Assembly (NCBI GenBank): GCA_902806565.1
Contig: CADCXA010000027.1
Coordinates: forward strand, 1,922,001 to 1,986,000
Direction of reading: 5' to 3'
Source: Hypoxylon rubiginosum
Lineage: Eukaryota; Ascomycota; Sordariomycetes; Xylariales; Hypoxylaceae
DNA length: 64,000 nucleotides
The translations under genes were made by a program, and so were the position numbers. The notes below the pieces were generated by a model. That model saw only the letters and a list, made by a program, of their open reading frames with translations, was not told the origin of the DNA and did no database searches. Each line of letters begins with the position of its first letter. The first letter of the stretch is position 1. Below are positions 22,969-33,341 of this stretch, piece by piece.

Positions 22969-24872
22969 GGTAATTTAATTGAAGCCGAGTATAGCGAGAG
23001 TAATGTGCAGTAAAACTAGCGAGAATCGCGAGATGCCTGGGGATAGGTAGGGGAAATAGAAAAAGCCTGGGTCGGTCGCGTGATTTTGTCCGAACCGTTT
23101 GCACGTTGTGTGGGGGAATAATGATGCGAATCTAAAGTAGCAAGCACAGCGTTAAGTCTTAAAGACGCCGATACCCCCCACGATGTTCGCCTCGAGAAAG
23201 GCACTAGAATTGTGACTCTTAATGACACCTGTTCCGTGACATGACACTTTTGGCAAAGCCACCATACAGCCGTCAAGGTAGGTGTAAAGTACCGAAGAGC
23301 TTCACTATAGCTCAAAACATCATTACCACCAGAATCGTTGAGGCCCCCAAACCTATTCCACGCGTTAACTTCCTATTTCTGCCAAGCACTACACAATTTG
23401 GCCAAGAATCGGTTGAGGTTTCGAACGCGATCGCAAAGGAGTCGAGGTCGTGGGGTGGTTGGAGTTGTGCCGGCCAGGGAAGATGGAACCGGATGGCAAA
23501 GAGAAGTCGAATGCTTACCTGTAGGCAAGAGGTGTAGGGAATGCAATAGAGCGTAGAAAGTTGTCGCAAATGATTGTGACTTGGTCCTGACGAGCAGTGC
23601 GAAGTGGAAATCTGATGCTAAGGAAGAGTGCTGCTCATCTCGGTCTGGTGTCCAGTTCAGATGTCTCGAAATGGATAAGAAAAAGTTGTAGTTTGTAGGC
23701 TGGATGGTTGATAGCTTGAATGGATTGCGAAAAAATAACTGCGAAGTAGGTACTAGGTACGTAGGTACGTACATGTAGGCAGTACTACATGTAGGTAGGT
23801 GCAGACCCACAACCTTGTCCACTAACAGGGAGTACCTACCAAAAGTCGCACGTGCACTCAATCTAGAATCAGCCTCCTCATGTTTTGTATCTTACATGTA
23901 AGTAGTGAGCGGACGTAATATTCTCATCAGCATCGCTTTTCACCATAGGTCGTAGAAAAATAAGGCCGACATCAATCAACTTTCTTTCAAAAGATTTCTA
24001 ATATTATAGGTCTTTATACATACATCATACTTCGAAATCAATGAGCTATTCGACTTAGGCAGATGGGTATTTCGGCTTGGAATGGGATTGCGACCGCTCA
24101 GGGGTATCACGTGATGCCTTCACTGGCTTCGATTTGGTTATATAGATAACCTACAGCTAGATATCGTACAACTCTGTAACCTATATTGAGTAAGCTTTCC
24201 ATTTATATAGTTCTCGAGTTACCTATTGCACTTATTATTTGTCGTTGTCAAGTTATCTAGGTATATACCTACGCGGGCCTAGACGGCGCCGGTCGCCGGG
24301 CTCCCGGCCAATGTATCAGGTTACGGATAAGACCGGTTTCTCAAGGCATGGGGGGACGAATAACAAAACTCTTCATAAATATATTGAATTTAAAACATTT
24401 AAATAAATATATAAATATAGTAAGTTGAAATCGGGTGTTATTAGCCTTAACACACTACTAGGTAACAGTGAGATATCAACTTCTCTTTATTTCATTAGTA
24501 CTGCCACAATTTCACCGGCCAATCAGATACTTAGAATCGCCCCGCACTTTTCGACCTTTTCCTTTGCGATTCCATCGCCCCAGGCCTGGGAATAATGCAA
24601 ATGGGATAAAAAGGTCACGCAAAACGAGCTCTATCGAACCATATAAATTATTACCCTTTTTAAGGGGTGGTGGAAAAGATCAATTGATTCTACGAAGAAT
24701 TTATCGGACGTGCGCTGAGGTGTGGCTAGCCAATCAGAGCCTTTGAAAGCTCAAATTCATCTGTGGCGTAAAGGAAGCTGGCGATAGGAACCCCCCCCCC
24801 CCCCCCCTTTTCCCCGGCCGAAGGACGGGTCACGCAGCTAGTAACATCTAGAGCCTCACTAGACCCCTTTCA
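22969..24872. other. PCF11 upstream region and AT-rich spacer
   Basis: No gene supported. The open frames at 23241-23861 on both strands overlap, have no domain and look random. Around 23745-23810 the motif TAGGTA/TACGTA/TACATG is repeated irregularly. From about 24200 to 24440 the sequence is very AT-rich. A run of 17 C lies at 24791-24807. Confidence 0.55.
24791..24807. repeat. Homopolymer run of 17 C
   Basis: Seventeen consecutive C followed by TTTTCCCC. Exact length is unreliable in most sequencing, and it may be a weak assembly point. Confidence 0.8.
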
Positions 24873-25335
24873 TTAACCTAGCGTCTCCCTCGGTTTGAAT
24901 ACTAGATATGGACCATCGTGGGCGGATACGACAATGTCTCGTAACAGATACTCGTCATCTCCTCCATCTCTATAAGCCCCTGGTGGTTTAATGCTGCCAA
25001 CCTTGCCCAGTCTTCCCGATGTCCTTTCAAAGTCGAAATCAAAGTCGAAATGCCAAAGTGTTTTGGCAATGACCAGACGCATCTCCAGATAAGCCATCGC
25101 CTTCCCAACACAAAAGCGTGAGCCCACTAGAAATGGAGCAACCGCTTTCCTATCTGCCATTCCAGGCTGGTCTGTAAGCCAACGTTCTGGACGAAATTTG
25201 AATGGATCTGGGAAATATTTTTCATTATGGTGCAGTGCATAGGTAGACATTCACACCGATTTGTGTACCTGTGTCCATTCACGATCAAAGGGCCTTGCCC
25301 AACCTTACCGCCAGTTACCTCCTCCCGCCATAGGC
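24873..25335 (-). pseudogene. Cytochrome P450 relic (C-terminal third only)
   Basis: The frame 25250-24873 encodes the end of a P450: YFPDPFKFRPERW, the haem-binding loop PFLVGSRFCVGKAMAYLEMR with the cysteine ligand, and a normal stop. Upstream, residues EEVTGGKVGQGPLIVNGHR continue the family pattern but lie in other frames; at least two frame breaks occur between 25245 and 25285. Nothing of the oxygen-binding helix, ExxR helix or membrane anchor is found further upstream, so over half the gene is missing. It stops being recognisable at about 25335, exactly where a thioesterase relic begins on the other strand. It cannot make a working enzyme as read. Confidence 0.8.
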
Positions 25336-25345
25336 CGTCGGCGAG

Positions 25346-25588
25346 CGCATGCGCAACCTCGCAACAGCTGCTAGCTTAACCCATACTCTGTCTTTTCACG
25401 ACCCGGACGTTCGTGTCGACGAGTGGCTGGTCGCTGAGCGAGATACTTCGTGGGGCGCAGAGGGGAGGGTCATCATGCATCAGAAGATCTGGCATTTGGG
25501 AAGCAAGCGGCTTGTGTTGGACTATACGCAGGAGGTGGTTGTTTACCTAGGTATTTGGTGTCGGTCTCTTGAATTTCTCCGGGAGTAA
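25346..25588 (+). pseudogene. Acyl-CoA thioesterase (TesB-type) relic, C-terminal hot-dog half
   Basis: The frame encodes ASLTHTLSFHDPDVRVDEWL, VAERDTSWGAEGRVIMHQKI and VLDYTQEVVVYL. This is the pattern of the second hot-dog domain of fungal acyl-CoA thioesterases: the ASLDH-like start, FH, the D-EWL segment and the TQE/AQE near the end. Such enzymes hydrolyse acyl-CoA, often in peroxisomes. Only about 80 residues remain; the N-terminal hot-dog domain is absent. It begins within some ten bases of where the P450 relic on the minus strand ends. A TACCTAGGTA palindrome (25544-25553) falls in its last codons. Confidence 0.65.
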
Positions 25589-26579
25589 CAGTCCAGCTCG
25601 GGCCCCGTCAACATATCATTACAGCAATTAATGAGTCACAGCTAGAAGTGCGTTTCTAATGAAGGGTGATTTATTAGGATTTATCAGGAAACTACCTCTT
25701 CTGAAACTGACACACGGGTCTAATTAGTGAGTGTATTACAAGGCAGTTATCCTATAGGGGTCAAGGCATAGCTGGAAATTTTCGCTCAGCTAATGTGGCT
25801 TTCTTTGCTCACATAGGCTCCAAATAGGGGCAAACCCCGAAGAGAAGCATGATTATCTCTTATGACTGTCCTAAGAGGCTTGCTATAAACACAAATAGCA
25901 ATAAGTTGCTAACTGGGATATTGAACATTGATAGCATCACAGCAACAGTAAGGGTAGCGTATTTGGGGTCAGAAAACTCGCGTGTTTCTTAACTACTTAC
26001 TCACACCAAGGCACATACGGACTTCATCGTGACCCTTGTCGCAGCCGGTCTACCTGAGGGCCTTACCAATAAGAAGAGTGCCCCTTAATCCGGTCATAAG
26101 GCACTACCGTTCACCGTGGAGCTATTTTTGAGCCGTATTTATACCCTCGACTATTTTTAACCAGGAGCCAGAAGTCTCATTCTTGCGCGTAGATCTTATG
26201 AGAGCAGGCTGTGGTCCTAGTATTTTCTGAATTTCATGTGCTTGTCTTTCCTAGGTATGAGTTGGCTGCTCGTGAAAATAAAAAAAATATCAAACCCCAG
26301 GTATCTTACAGCACATATTTATGCCTTAATAGCACACTTGATGTCTTGAAAGCACACGCACACGTATCGGCGTGGCTTTAGCTGTCGGCTGTGGTAGTTG
26401 TCAGGCGGTGTTAGTGCGATCTCATTGCTCACATTCTTCGTGCTGCTACGCTTGCTCCTGTCATTTAGCGTGTAAACTGCTATGAGTTTCTATGATAGAA
26501 CGCTCTCCTTGTTTGTTAGCCATGAGAACTGTGGTGATATAAAACCCTCCATTCCTCACTCCTCTGCTTCGATTTGATC
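25589..26579. other. Spacer upstream of the APH-like gene
   Basis: No gene or recognisable repeat. A TATA-like GATATAAAACC lies at 26536-26546, about 35 bases before the APH-like start codon. Confidence 0.5.
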
Positions 26580-27533
26580 ATGAACCCTTATATGACATAC
26601 CCGAAAGATATGGCTGGCATTAATCACTCATACGCCCCCGAATCAGGCGACTTTAAGGTCGAAGCCAAGCACATCAACTCCCAGTCTGAAGGGTCTCTCC
26701 AATACTGGGCGTCGGTGCTTGACCACTGTGATGCGTCCGTCAGAATCTACAAAGCTCCCAAGGGCGGCCGTGATGTGTTCGCCCTCGGCAGAATTCTCGT
26801 CAAGTCGAGCCATCTACACAAGACAGAAGATGGCCAGCCTACTGAGATCGAAAGAGACTACTCATATGCCGATGCCAATGAAGTCCAGGCCATCGCTATT
26901 GCTAGGAGGGCTCTTAGAAAAGAGCTAAACCATATCAGGGTACCAAAGATTAACTTTGCCGGCAAGGTAACCTTACTCTCTCAAACTGCGTATGCATGTC
27001 TCCATTACTCATTACTCACTCTTCTGCAGATCGATGGCCGCCAGGTGTTGGTCCAGGAAAGGATCCCCGGCGACAGTTTGAACGTCGCATGTTGGAAAAT
27101 AGACGACGGCCAACTGAGAGTATTCAAGCAGCAGGCACGAGACATACTTCGAGCGTTGCGCGATGTCACGACGAGAGACGGCCGTATAGTCCGTGCTCGC
27201 GACTACGTCGTTCGGGATCCAAACATTCTCACCAACGGCCGCATCCAACCCCTGGAAGCAGATATCCTCTTCTCCAAGGACAACGACGACCCGGACATGG
27301 GCTTCATGCATAATGATTTCACCATGGCCAATTGCATAGTCAAGAATGACAAGATCGTGGGCCTTATTAATTGGGAAATGGCCGGTTTCTTTGGTTGGAA
27401 GGCAGCCGGTCAAGTCCACCATAGAATTAGGTCGCCACAAAGGGAGAGCTTTGCCGACTCTCCCATAAGTGAGAGTATGCTTTCAGGGCCAGGCTTCCTG
27501 GGATGGAACGATCTTTATGACTATGAGCACTAG
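26580..27533 (+). CDS. APH/choline kinase-like protein, probable pseudokinase
   Basis: Two exons, 26580-26966 and 27030-27533, about 296 aa. The intron (26967-27029, 63 bases, GTAACC...CTGCAG) has no in-frame stop, so an unspliced frame also stays open. The fold is that of the aminoglycoside phosphotransferase-like kinases common in fungi: IPGDSLNVACW region, the Brenner motif FMHNDFTMANCIV with catalytic Asp and Asn, and LINWEMAGFFGWKAAGQ. In the last motif the Mg-binding Asp (normally IDWE) is Asn, one G-to-A change from Asp. The C terminus ends FLGWNDLYDYEH, as in related proteins, so length looks normal. A TATA-like box sits just upstream. Phosphotransfer may be impaired. The substrate is unknown, and drug resistance should not be assumed. 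Confidence 0.75.
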   Translation: MNPYMTYPKDMAGINHSYAPESGDFKVEAKHINSQSEGSLQYWASVLDHCDASVRIYKAPKGGRDVFALGRILVKSSHLHKTEDGQPTEIERDYSYADANEVQAIAIARRALRKELNHIRVPKINFAGKVTLLSQTAYACLHYSLLTLLQIDGRQVLVQERIPGDSLNVACWKIDDGQLRVFKQQARDILRALRDVTTRDGRIVRARDYVVRDPNILTNGRIQPLEADILFSKDNDDPDMGFMHNDFTMANCIVKNDKIVGLINWEMAGFFGWKAAGQVHHRIRSPQRESFADSPISESMLSGPGFLGWNDLYDYEH

Positions 27534-28282
27534 GGGTACACCGGTAGATAGCATGTTGGTCCTTTATTCTGCGATTCAGACAGCAAAATCTACGAGAGGA
27601 TCCCCCTTCCGGTGCGTATGCAAGCCGTGCCATATGGGCACTTGACCGTAGCGCCCCGCTCCCTGACTATTGGCTACTCGCTCGGCATCACCTAGACACC
27701 TAGTCATAGGTAGCATGTAGATAACTTTAGACAAGTTCTTTGAGTGCTGTGAATACAATAGTGCAAGGTTTTGGGGAGTCGAGAGCTTTAGTTTCATTAT
27801 GAGCCCCTTGAAGGGTTAGCATCGTGATATATGACTACCTAGGTACTTGAGGTACCGTACAAGTCAAACTCTACATTACATGGTTATAAACCAGTGATTA
27901 TGCGTATTGAGGTATCTACTAGGCGGTTAACCCACCTCAGTAGCTTAAACACATAGGGTAGTCGCTTTAAACTCAAGAATCACTTCTGAGACACAGACCT
28001 CACTTGAGAAATGAGTTGAAGAACTGTCATAAGTATATTATCCACCTAGTCAAGAGACTAGGCAGTCATGATCGCTGTTGGAATTGAATACCATGTGAGG
28101 TACGTATCCACAAAGTCAAAGCAAATGTAGCAAGTGTTGCAGATGTTGCAAATGTTCCCCTTATCCTGTCCCGCTGACCAAAATCAGGGTATATCCGAAA
28201 TCAAACCTAAAACGCCCCTCCTCAGTGAACACCGTACCTTGATGCTAAGAATGTACAATCCGACCATATTGAATTAGTAGGC
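27534..28282. other. Convergent spacer
   Basis: Lies between the 3' ends of the APH-like gene and the four-TM protein gene. No gene seen. Contains TACCTAGGTA at 27836-27845. Confidence 0.5.
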
Positions 28283-29221
28283 CTAGAATTTATTTTCGGC
28301 AAAACGGTCAAGGTGGCTGGCTTCGCTATACCGGCTCGATATCGACCTTGATCCGGTGTGGAAGGCAGGGTGCAGAGCAGTAGGAGGGCGCTTCACTTCA
28401 GGGATGATAGGGCTGCTTCGGTTGTCGATGGGGACGTTATCGAAGGGAAGATCGTCGTTATGGCTGTCGTTATGGCCGTATTCAACGTCTTCTGGCATCG
28501 GGTGGCCCGAGATGGGGTGGCTAATCTTGGGTTTCGCGCCACCCCTGCCGAAGAGCTTCGTAATCCTGTTCGCCTTCTTCTCCTTGCGAACCGAGTTGCT
28601 TCGATAGCTCTCGTATTCCTCGGTGAAGTTGACGTCTAAAGTGGTAGCACCATCTCTGCGGATCTCGCGAGCACTGACACCGTGGGCCCTGTTGCTGAAG
28701 ATCCATGAGGCGATGACGTTGGTAACACCGAAGGCGATGGCGATGATGCCGGCACCCATAATGGCTTGCCAGACCTGGAATGGTACGTCCTTGTTGTTGT
28801 AGGTGCTGTTGCTGAGCGCGCCAAGGTGGTGGCAGCCGATAAGGATCATGGCGATGCCGAGCCAGGTGAATCCGCGGTTCTCGCCGAAGGCTGGCCAGTT
28901 GTCCGTAATAAACTTCTTCCCTGTCTTAACCGGAATCTCTGTCCAGAGAAGGAGACCGGCGACGAGGATAACAAAGGCCAGGGAGACGTCATTGAAGAAT
29001 TGAAAACCGTTGGGCATCTTGGCGAAGATCATCATGATCACCGAGACGGCCATGACGGCCGCGAGGACGGCGACATTGCAACAACGGATGACCTGGAGGA
29101 TGATGAAGGCGCCTCCTTGGAAGCCGGAACGAGTCTTTCCACCCAACATTCTGTAAATCCTGGTAATGCCTAGAGTAGTGTCTCTAGGTGTGTAAGCGTT
29201 AGTATTGTCCCGCCGTGGCAT
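28283..29221 (-). CDS. Conserved fungal four-TM membrane protein (DUF7598-like)
   Basis: A single exon of 312 aa. The N terminus (MPRRDNTNAYTPRDTTLGIT) is hydrophilic. Four hydrophobic segments follow: around IRCCNVAVLAAVMAVSVIMM, VSLAFVILVAGLLLWTEI, GFTWLGIAMILIGCHHLGAL and AIMGAGIIAIAFGVTNVIAS. The remaining 140 residues are cytosolic-type, basic then acidic (RKEKKANRITKLF, DVEYGHNDSHNDD), and Ser/Pro-rich, which suggests phosphoregulation. I recognise the four-TM part as resembling an uncharacterised fungal family, but no biochemical role is known to me. Gene conservation marks the start of the core region. Confidence 0.75.
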   Translation of the reverse strand: MPRRDNTNAYTPRDTTLGITRIYRMLGGKTRSGFQGGAFIILQVIRCCNVAVLAAVMAVSVIMMIFAKMPNGFQFFNDVSLAFVILVAGLLLWTEIPVKTGKKFITDNWPAFGENRGFTWLGIAMILIGCHHLGALSNSTYNNKDVPFQVWQAIMGAGIIAIAFGVTNVIASWIFSNRAHGVSAREIRRDGATTLDVNFTEEYESYRSNSVRKEKKANRITKLFGRGGAKPKISHPISGHPMPEDVEYGHNDSHNDDLPFDNVPIDNRSSPIIPEVKRPPTALHPAFHTGSRSISSRYSEASHLDRFAENKF

Positions 29222-31133
29222 ACCCTATTGAACTTGTAAAAAAAAGGGTACCAACTCGTTAAAACTGCCAGCAGCTTGTTGTAAATTATTGTAGTTTTCT
29301 TTTTTCCGTAGAACGGGGATCTGGCTAGCAGATCTGTCGAAGTCGATGGACCAAAGGTTGAAAGAAGGTGGGTTGCTGAGAAGCGAAAGTCGAATGAAGG
29401 TAGGACGGTGGAAGGGAGTGTAAGAGAATCACCAACCGGTGAGGATAAGTCTTATAAAACCAAGAGAACAATGAATTGATGTGAGGATATTGCTATTATG
29501 TATGTCCGTCGAGGACAATGGATCCTTGTAGTTCAGAGCCGGTAGACAAGGAGAAGGCAAGTCGGATCGGCGGCTGCCAGATCTTTTAATAGGTATTTCC
29601 AAAAGGAACGTTGGACCATCGAGGGATTTGGTGAAAGGGTTTGGGGAAAAGACAATTGATTAAGGGACAAGAAGAAATTCAAAAAAGGCCTACCTAGGTA
29701 GCTACTTCCCAGGGCCTCGTTTCGCATTGGGTAGGCGCTCTCTGACCAATGAATCCAGTCGGGTGTGAATGGTCTCAAGCTCGACTCAGTGACTTAGGCG
29801 ACTTGAGGCCTGAGTATCCCTTCAAGGAAACGAAGACCCGTCGAAGCTATTGGCAGTCAGGTACGCGGGAGCTAGGAAGGAGCCGGTTAGAAGCCCTTGC
29901 TCTTTTACACACATATGTAGTACATTATGTATTTGTCACTACAACATCTACAGCATCCACTGTACTGCGCTACACCACGAACGAGGGGGAACAGGGTTCG
30001 ATCTGAAGATTGCTGCTTTGCTTGCATATGGCGCCGATGCGGATAGTGAATCCCTCCCTTCAGGTACTTCAGATCTGCGACTCCCTTGAACGAGTAGACG
30101 CGAATCACAGCTCTTGATGATCCACGTACTGTAATGCTAGGAAACCAACGGGTAAGGAGTATCAGATGGACCTGCAGCGACACATCATCTCGTCCAATGA
30201 TTTATATCTTGTCGAGCGAATACATTGCGAGAATTGGGTTGCGACCAAGATTTCATTGGCTGTCAGTTAACTGTCTTCGTTTCAGGTCGTGTTAAGGCAA
30301 AATAGCAAAATAGCAAAATAGCCAGACCCCGCTAGGCTAGAAGATTCAACATACATGTATGAGCCCTAAGACAAAGATATCTTATGGGACAATGCAAGGA
30401 CGGCTTCGAGATTCATCGTTGGATAAAGCCTTTGTGGTATCGAGCTTCTTGTTCTTTGTCACAAACCCAATCCTTCCCAGGGCCACTGCGGCAATTCGAT
30501 TTCGTATATTCAGTATACCTACATATTTGTTGCATCATCATCATAAGAATGCTATTTGCATGCATGCAGATATATATGATAATTGGTGTCTGACTGATGA
30601 CTGACAATATTTGTCGGCTGCTGGTACTCTTAATATCATGATCATGATCATGAAAAAAGGAGTGACAATTTAACGTTTCAATGCCTTTGAAGTTCAGAAG
30701 CATCCAGAATATCGCCAACTAAGCAATCAGCTAACAACATGATTGGCCTTTGGAGTCACGCGGGCGGGGATGGCCCTGTAGGAACAACCGCTTTCAACGA
30801 ATTCCACCCCTCAAGGCTTCTGCGGCAAAGCACCGAACACTGACTTTTAGCGTAAAGGGCGCGGCTCAGGCCTTAAGGTGGGACACAAACTGCCCCCCCA
30901 AACTCCGTTATTTTAAGCAGCTGGGCGGCTAGATACATGAACCTAGTCCTTCAGTTTTCTTTGATTCTCCAGTTTTCTTTGATTCTCCAGTTTCCCTGAC
31001 CCCAGCAGATCTAGTCAAGTCAAGTCAAGACAAGAAACATTGATTCCCACGTTTTATTAAGCGCCGCTTCTACTACCTTTCTCTCTCGCTTAACCTACTT
31101 CTCCTCAACAAGGAACAAACCACATCCCTAAAA
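29222..31133. other. Divergent spacer between the four-TM gene and the SERF-like gene
   Basis: A 1.9 kb divergent spacer with no supported gene. TACCTAGGTA occurs at 29691-29700. An 8-bp unit AAAATAGC is repeated three times near 30299-30322. A repeated CAGTTTTCTTTGATTCTC block and CAAGTCAAG repeats near 30955-31030 lie in the SERF promoter. Confidence 0.5.
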
Positions 31134-31759
31134 ATGGCTCGCGGCAACCAGCGCGACAAGGCGCGCGAGAAGAACCTCAAGGCCCAGGCTGCTCAGGTGA
31201 GTCTCTTTTCCGCTCGCTTACGCTCTTTTTTCCCTCCCTCCCCGTCGGCCGATCTCCGATATGCGCGCAAGCCACCGCGCACCTGTACTGCCTACCGCCC
31301 ACCGCCCGTCGTCTGTCCCTGAGATACGAGACGGAGGAAACTATATTGGACAGATCGGAGCGAAAATAGGCAGAGCTGTCGGGTTGTATGCCATAATCGG
31401 CCATCCCGTACGCTATAATTATGTTGAACGGAGATTGGAAAAAAGGCGGTGGAAAAGCGGTGGAAAAAGGGCCTTCGGGGATAAAGTAAGCGCATGGTAG
31501 AACTAACCCGTACGTTTTACGCAGAAATCCAAGAACGGCAAGAGCGGCAACGAGATGCAGCGCGACAAGGAGGCCGTCGCCGAGATGATGCGCAAGAAGC
31601 AAGCTGCCGGTAAGAGATACCCGCCCGCCTCGCCTCGCCCTTCGAATATATCCCCCATTGCTTTTGATATTACCTCAGGTGTATGACATAGCTAACCCGT
31701 TTCCCTCCTCTCTAGCTGATGCGAAGAAGGCTGCCGCCGCCGGCGAAACGAAGAAGTAA
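31134..31759 (+). CDS. Small SERF/4F5-like protein
   Basis: Three exons, 31134-31196, 31525-31609 and 31716-31759, encode 63 aa. The N terminus MARGNQRDKAREKNLKAQAA is the signature of the 4F5/SERF family: small, highly charged, disordered proteins that bind nucleic acids or modulate protein aggregation. The rest is Lys-, Ala- and Glu-rich (KSKNGKSGNEMQRDKE, MRKKQAAADAKKAAAAGET). The first intron is long for this region (328 bases) and the second is 106 bases. A CT-rich stretch precedes the start codon, as in highly expressed fungal genes. The exact function of the fungal protein is not established. Confidence 0.85.
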
Positions 31760-32377
31760 TACGAGCGTAGTCTTTAGGCATTTGATAGAGGAGTACCGGT
31801 TTTAGATGGAGTAGCAGAAGGCTATTCCACGATATCACGACGTAGGACGAATTTTCTTCCGCAAGACTGGGTTCTAGGCGTGTTACGGCGTCTTGGACTT
31901 CTCAATTTCGATCCTCGGTGAATACAATATTTTCATCACATCAAGTCCGTATCACAAGTGACAAGCGACTGTTCGGTACCGAAAGCTCCCTTAGACACTC
32001 AGTGAGACTTGTAAAAGCTAGACAATACCAATATATTCACGGTGATACTTCAAAAGTTCGTTTTAAGAAAAAATAATATTTTACTTCATCTGATGACCTA
32101 TTAAGTGCACCTACAATATACGATCCAGTCATATGTTTAAAAATAACCCCCAATGCCAGGTAATAAAAAAAGAAGTCTAGTCATTCAGGTGAATCCCCTT
32201 TCCCCCCTAGAAATACGGAACACGGCGAAGTAGCCTTTGATATCACACATTCATGATCCCCAACCGGACGCCGCTCCCGCTTACTTTAAACCTCCATCAT
32301 GGCCGCGGGCAGAGATCCTATTCACCATCTGTCAGTATGTTTCGTCTTCGGCTGCGTTCGACCAGCAACGAGGTGCA
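31760..32377. other. Convergent spacer between SERF-like and cupredoxin genes
   Basis: 3' flanks of two convergent genes. AT-rich, with no gene seen. Confidence 0.5.
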
Positions 32378-33341
32378 CTAACCTGAGAAACCACCGAAGG
32401 CACCGATGCCCTGAGCTGCCACGGCGGGGAAGCTACCAGTACTGCATTGGACGGCGCAGACACAGGCACCGCCCTCGACGAGGCCGCTGCCCATGTTGAT
32501 GGCAGACGTGGCGGCGGCACCAGCCGCGGCGGTGGACGTAGCGGCGGACCCATCAACCGCTGAGGTGGTGGCGTTGCCGGTGATGGCACTGCCAGCTCCC
32601 GTACCGTTTTGCGCGATGGCCATGGCCTGGAACATAGCCTGGGTCTTCGCAGCAGTAGGGTTGATGGAGAAGGTCATGCCCTTTCCGCAGTGACCGGATT
32701 GGCGGCAGTAGAACCCTAGATGACCGGTTAGAAAAGGCACAGGTTTATATACTCATTAGGTTTATCAACTTACATAGAGGGTCGGTCGTCATGACTTGCA
32801 TAGCAACCTTGGGCGGGGGGTTGACGGTGTTGTTCGCGTTGGGCTGGAATCCGGAGTCCATGCCGCCGGCCATCAGCTTGCAGGGCTCGGCGAAGGTGGA
32901 CTGACTGGCGGTGTGGTTGGCGCTCATGAACTCGAAGATGACCATGTCGCCAACGTTGGCCTGTATCTCGGAAGGCGTGTAGACCAGACCAGCGGCGCCA
33001 CCAACAATGACGGTGTGCGTTGCCGCGGCACCTGCAGCGGCTGTGGTAGTCGCTGCCTCGGTCGCCGCCGCGCCGCCGGCAGTGACCGTCTGGGTTACCG
33101 TGACTTGTTCGTGTAGGGTCGTCGTCTGGGCGTTGTTTCCAGGGTTGGCCCAGATGACGATAACCTGAGTCGTGCTTCCGAGCGAAAGGCCCTCGATTAT
33201 GTTAAGGGACTGACCAACACCGGCAGCACCCGAGATTTCTTTCAGATGACCGTTCCTCTTCTCTGCCGGGTAGACATTGTTGACGGCCTTCGCGATGGCC
33301 AGCGGCGCAACGGCCAGCGAGAGAGCTGTAGCGTACTTCAT
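32378..33341 (-). CDS. Secreted cupredoxin-like, Ser/Ala/Thr-rich protein
   Basis: Exons 33341-32774 and 32715-32378, about 301 aa. The first 18 residues (MKYATALSLAVAPLAIAKA) form a secretion signal. An Ala/Thr-rich region precedes a cupredoxin domain: HTVIVGGAAGLVYTPSEIQA, VGDMVIFEF, SANHTASQSTFAEPC, and after the intron WFYCRQSGHCGKGM. The set His (NHT), Cys (FYC), His (GHC) and Met (KGM) matches a complete type 1 copper site. The C-terminal 90 residues are low-complexity Ala/Thr/Ser with several Cys. Related fungal extracellular serine-rich proteins sit at the cell surface. I see no clear GPI signal. The last codons could alternatively be replaced by a further exon after a donor at TCAGGTTAG. 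Role unknown; electron transfer or copper binding is inferred. Confidence 0.8.

Noticed and set aside
23241..23861. Overlapping open frames on both strands, up to 162 codons
   Set aside because: No domain, no plausible splice partners, biased composition, and mutual overlap; best seen as chance frames in a spacer.
24791..24807. C-homopolymer as a regulatory element
   Set aside because: More likely a neutral or sequencing-prone run; no associated gene.
26580..27533. Aminoglycoside resistance gene
   Set aside because: Fungal APH-like fold proteins are a large family with unrelated or unknown substrates, and the second metal-binding Asp is missing.
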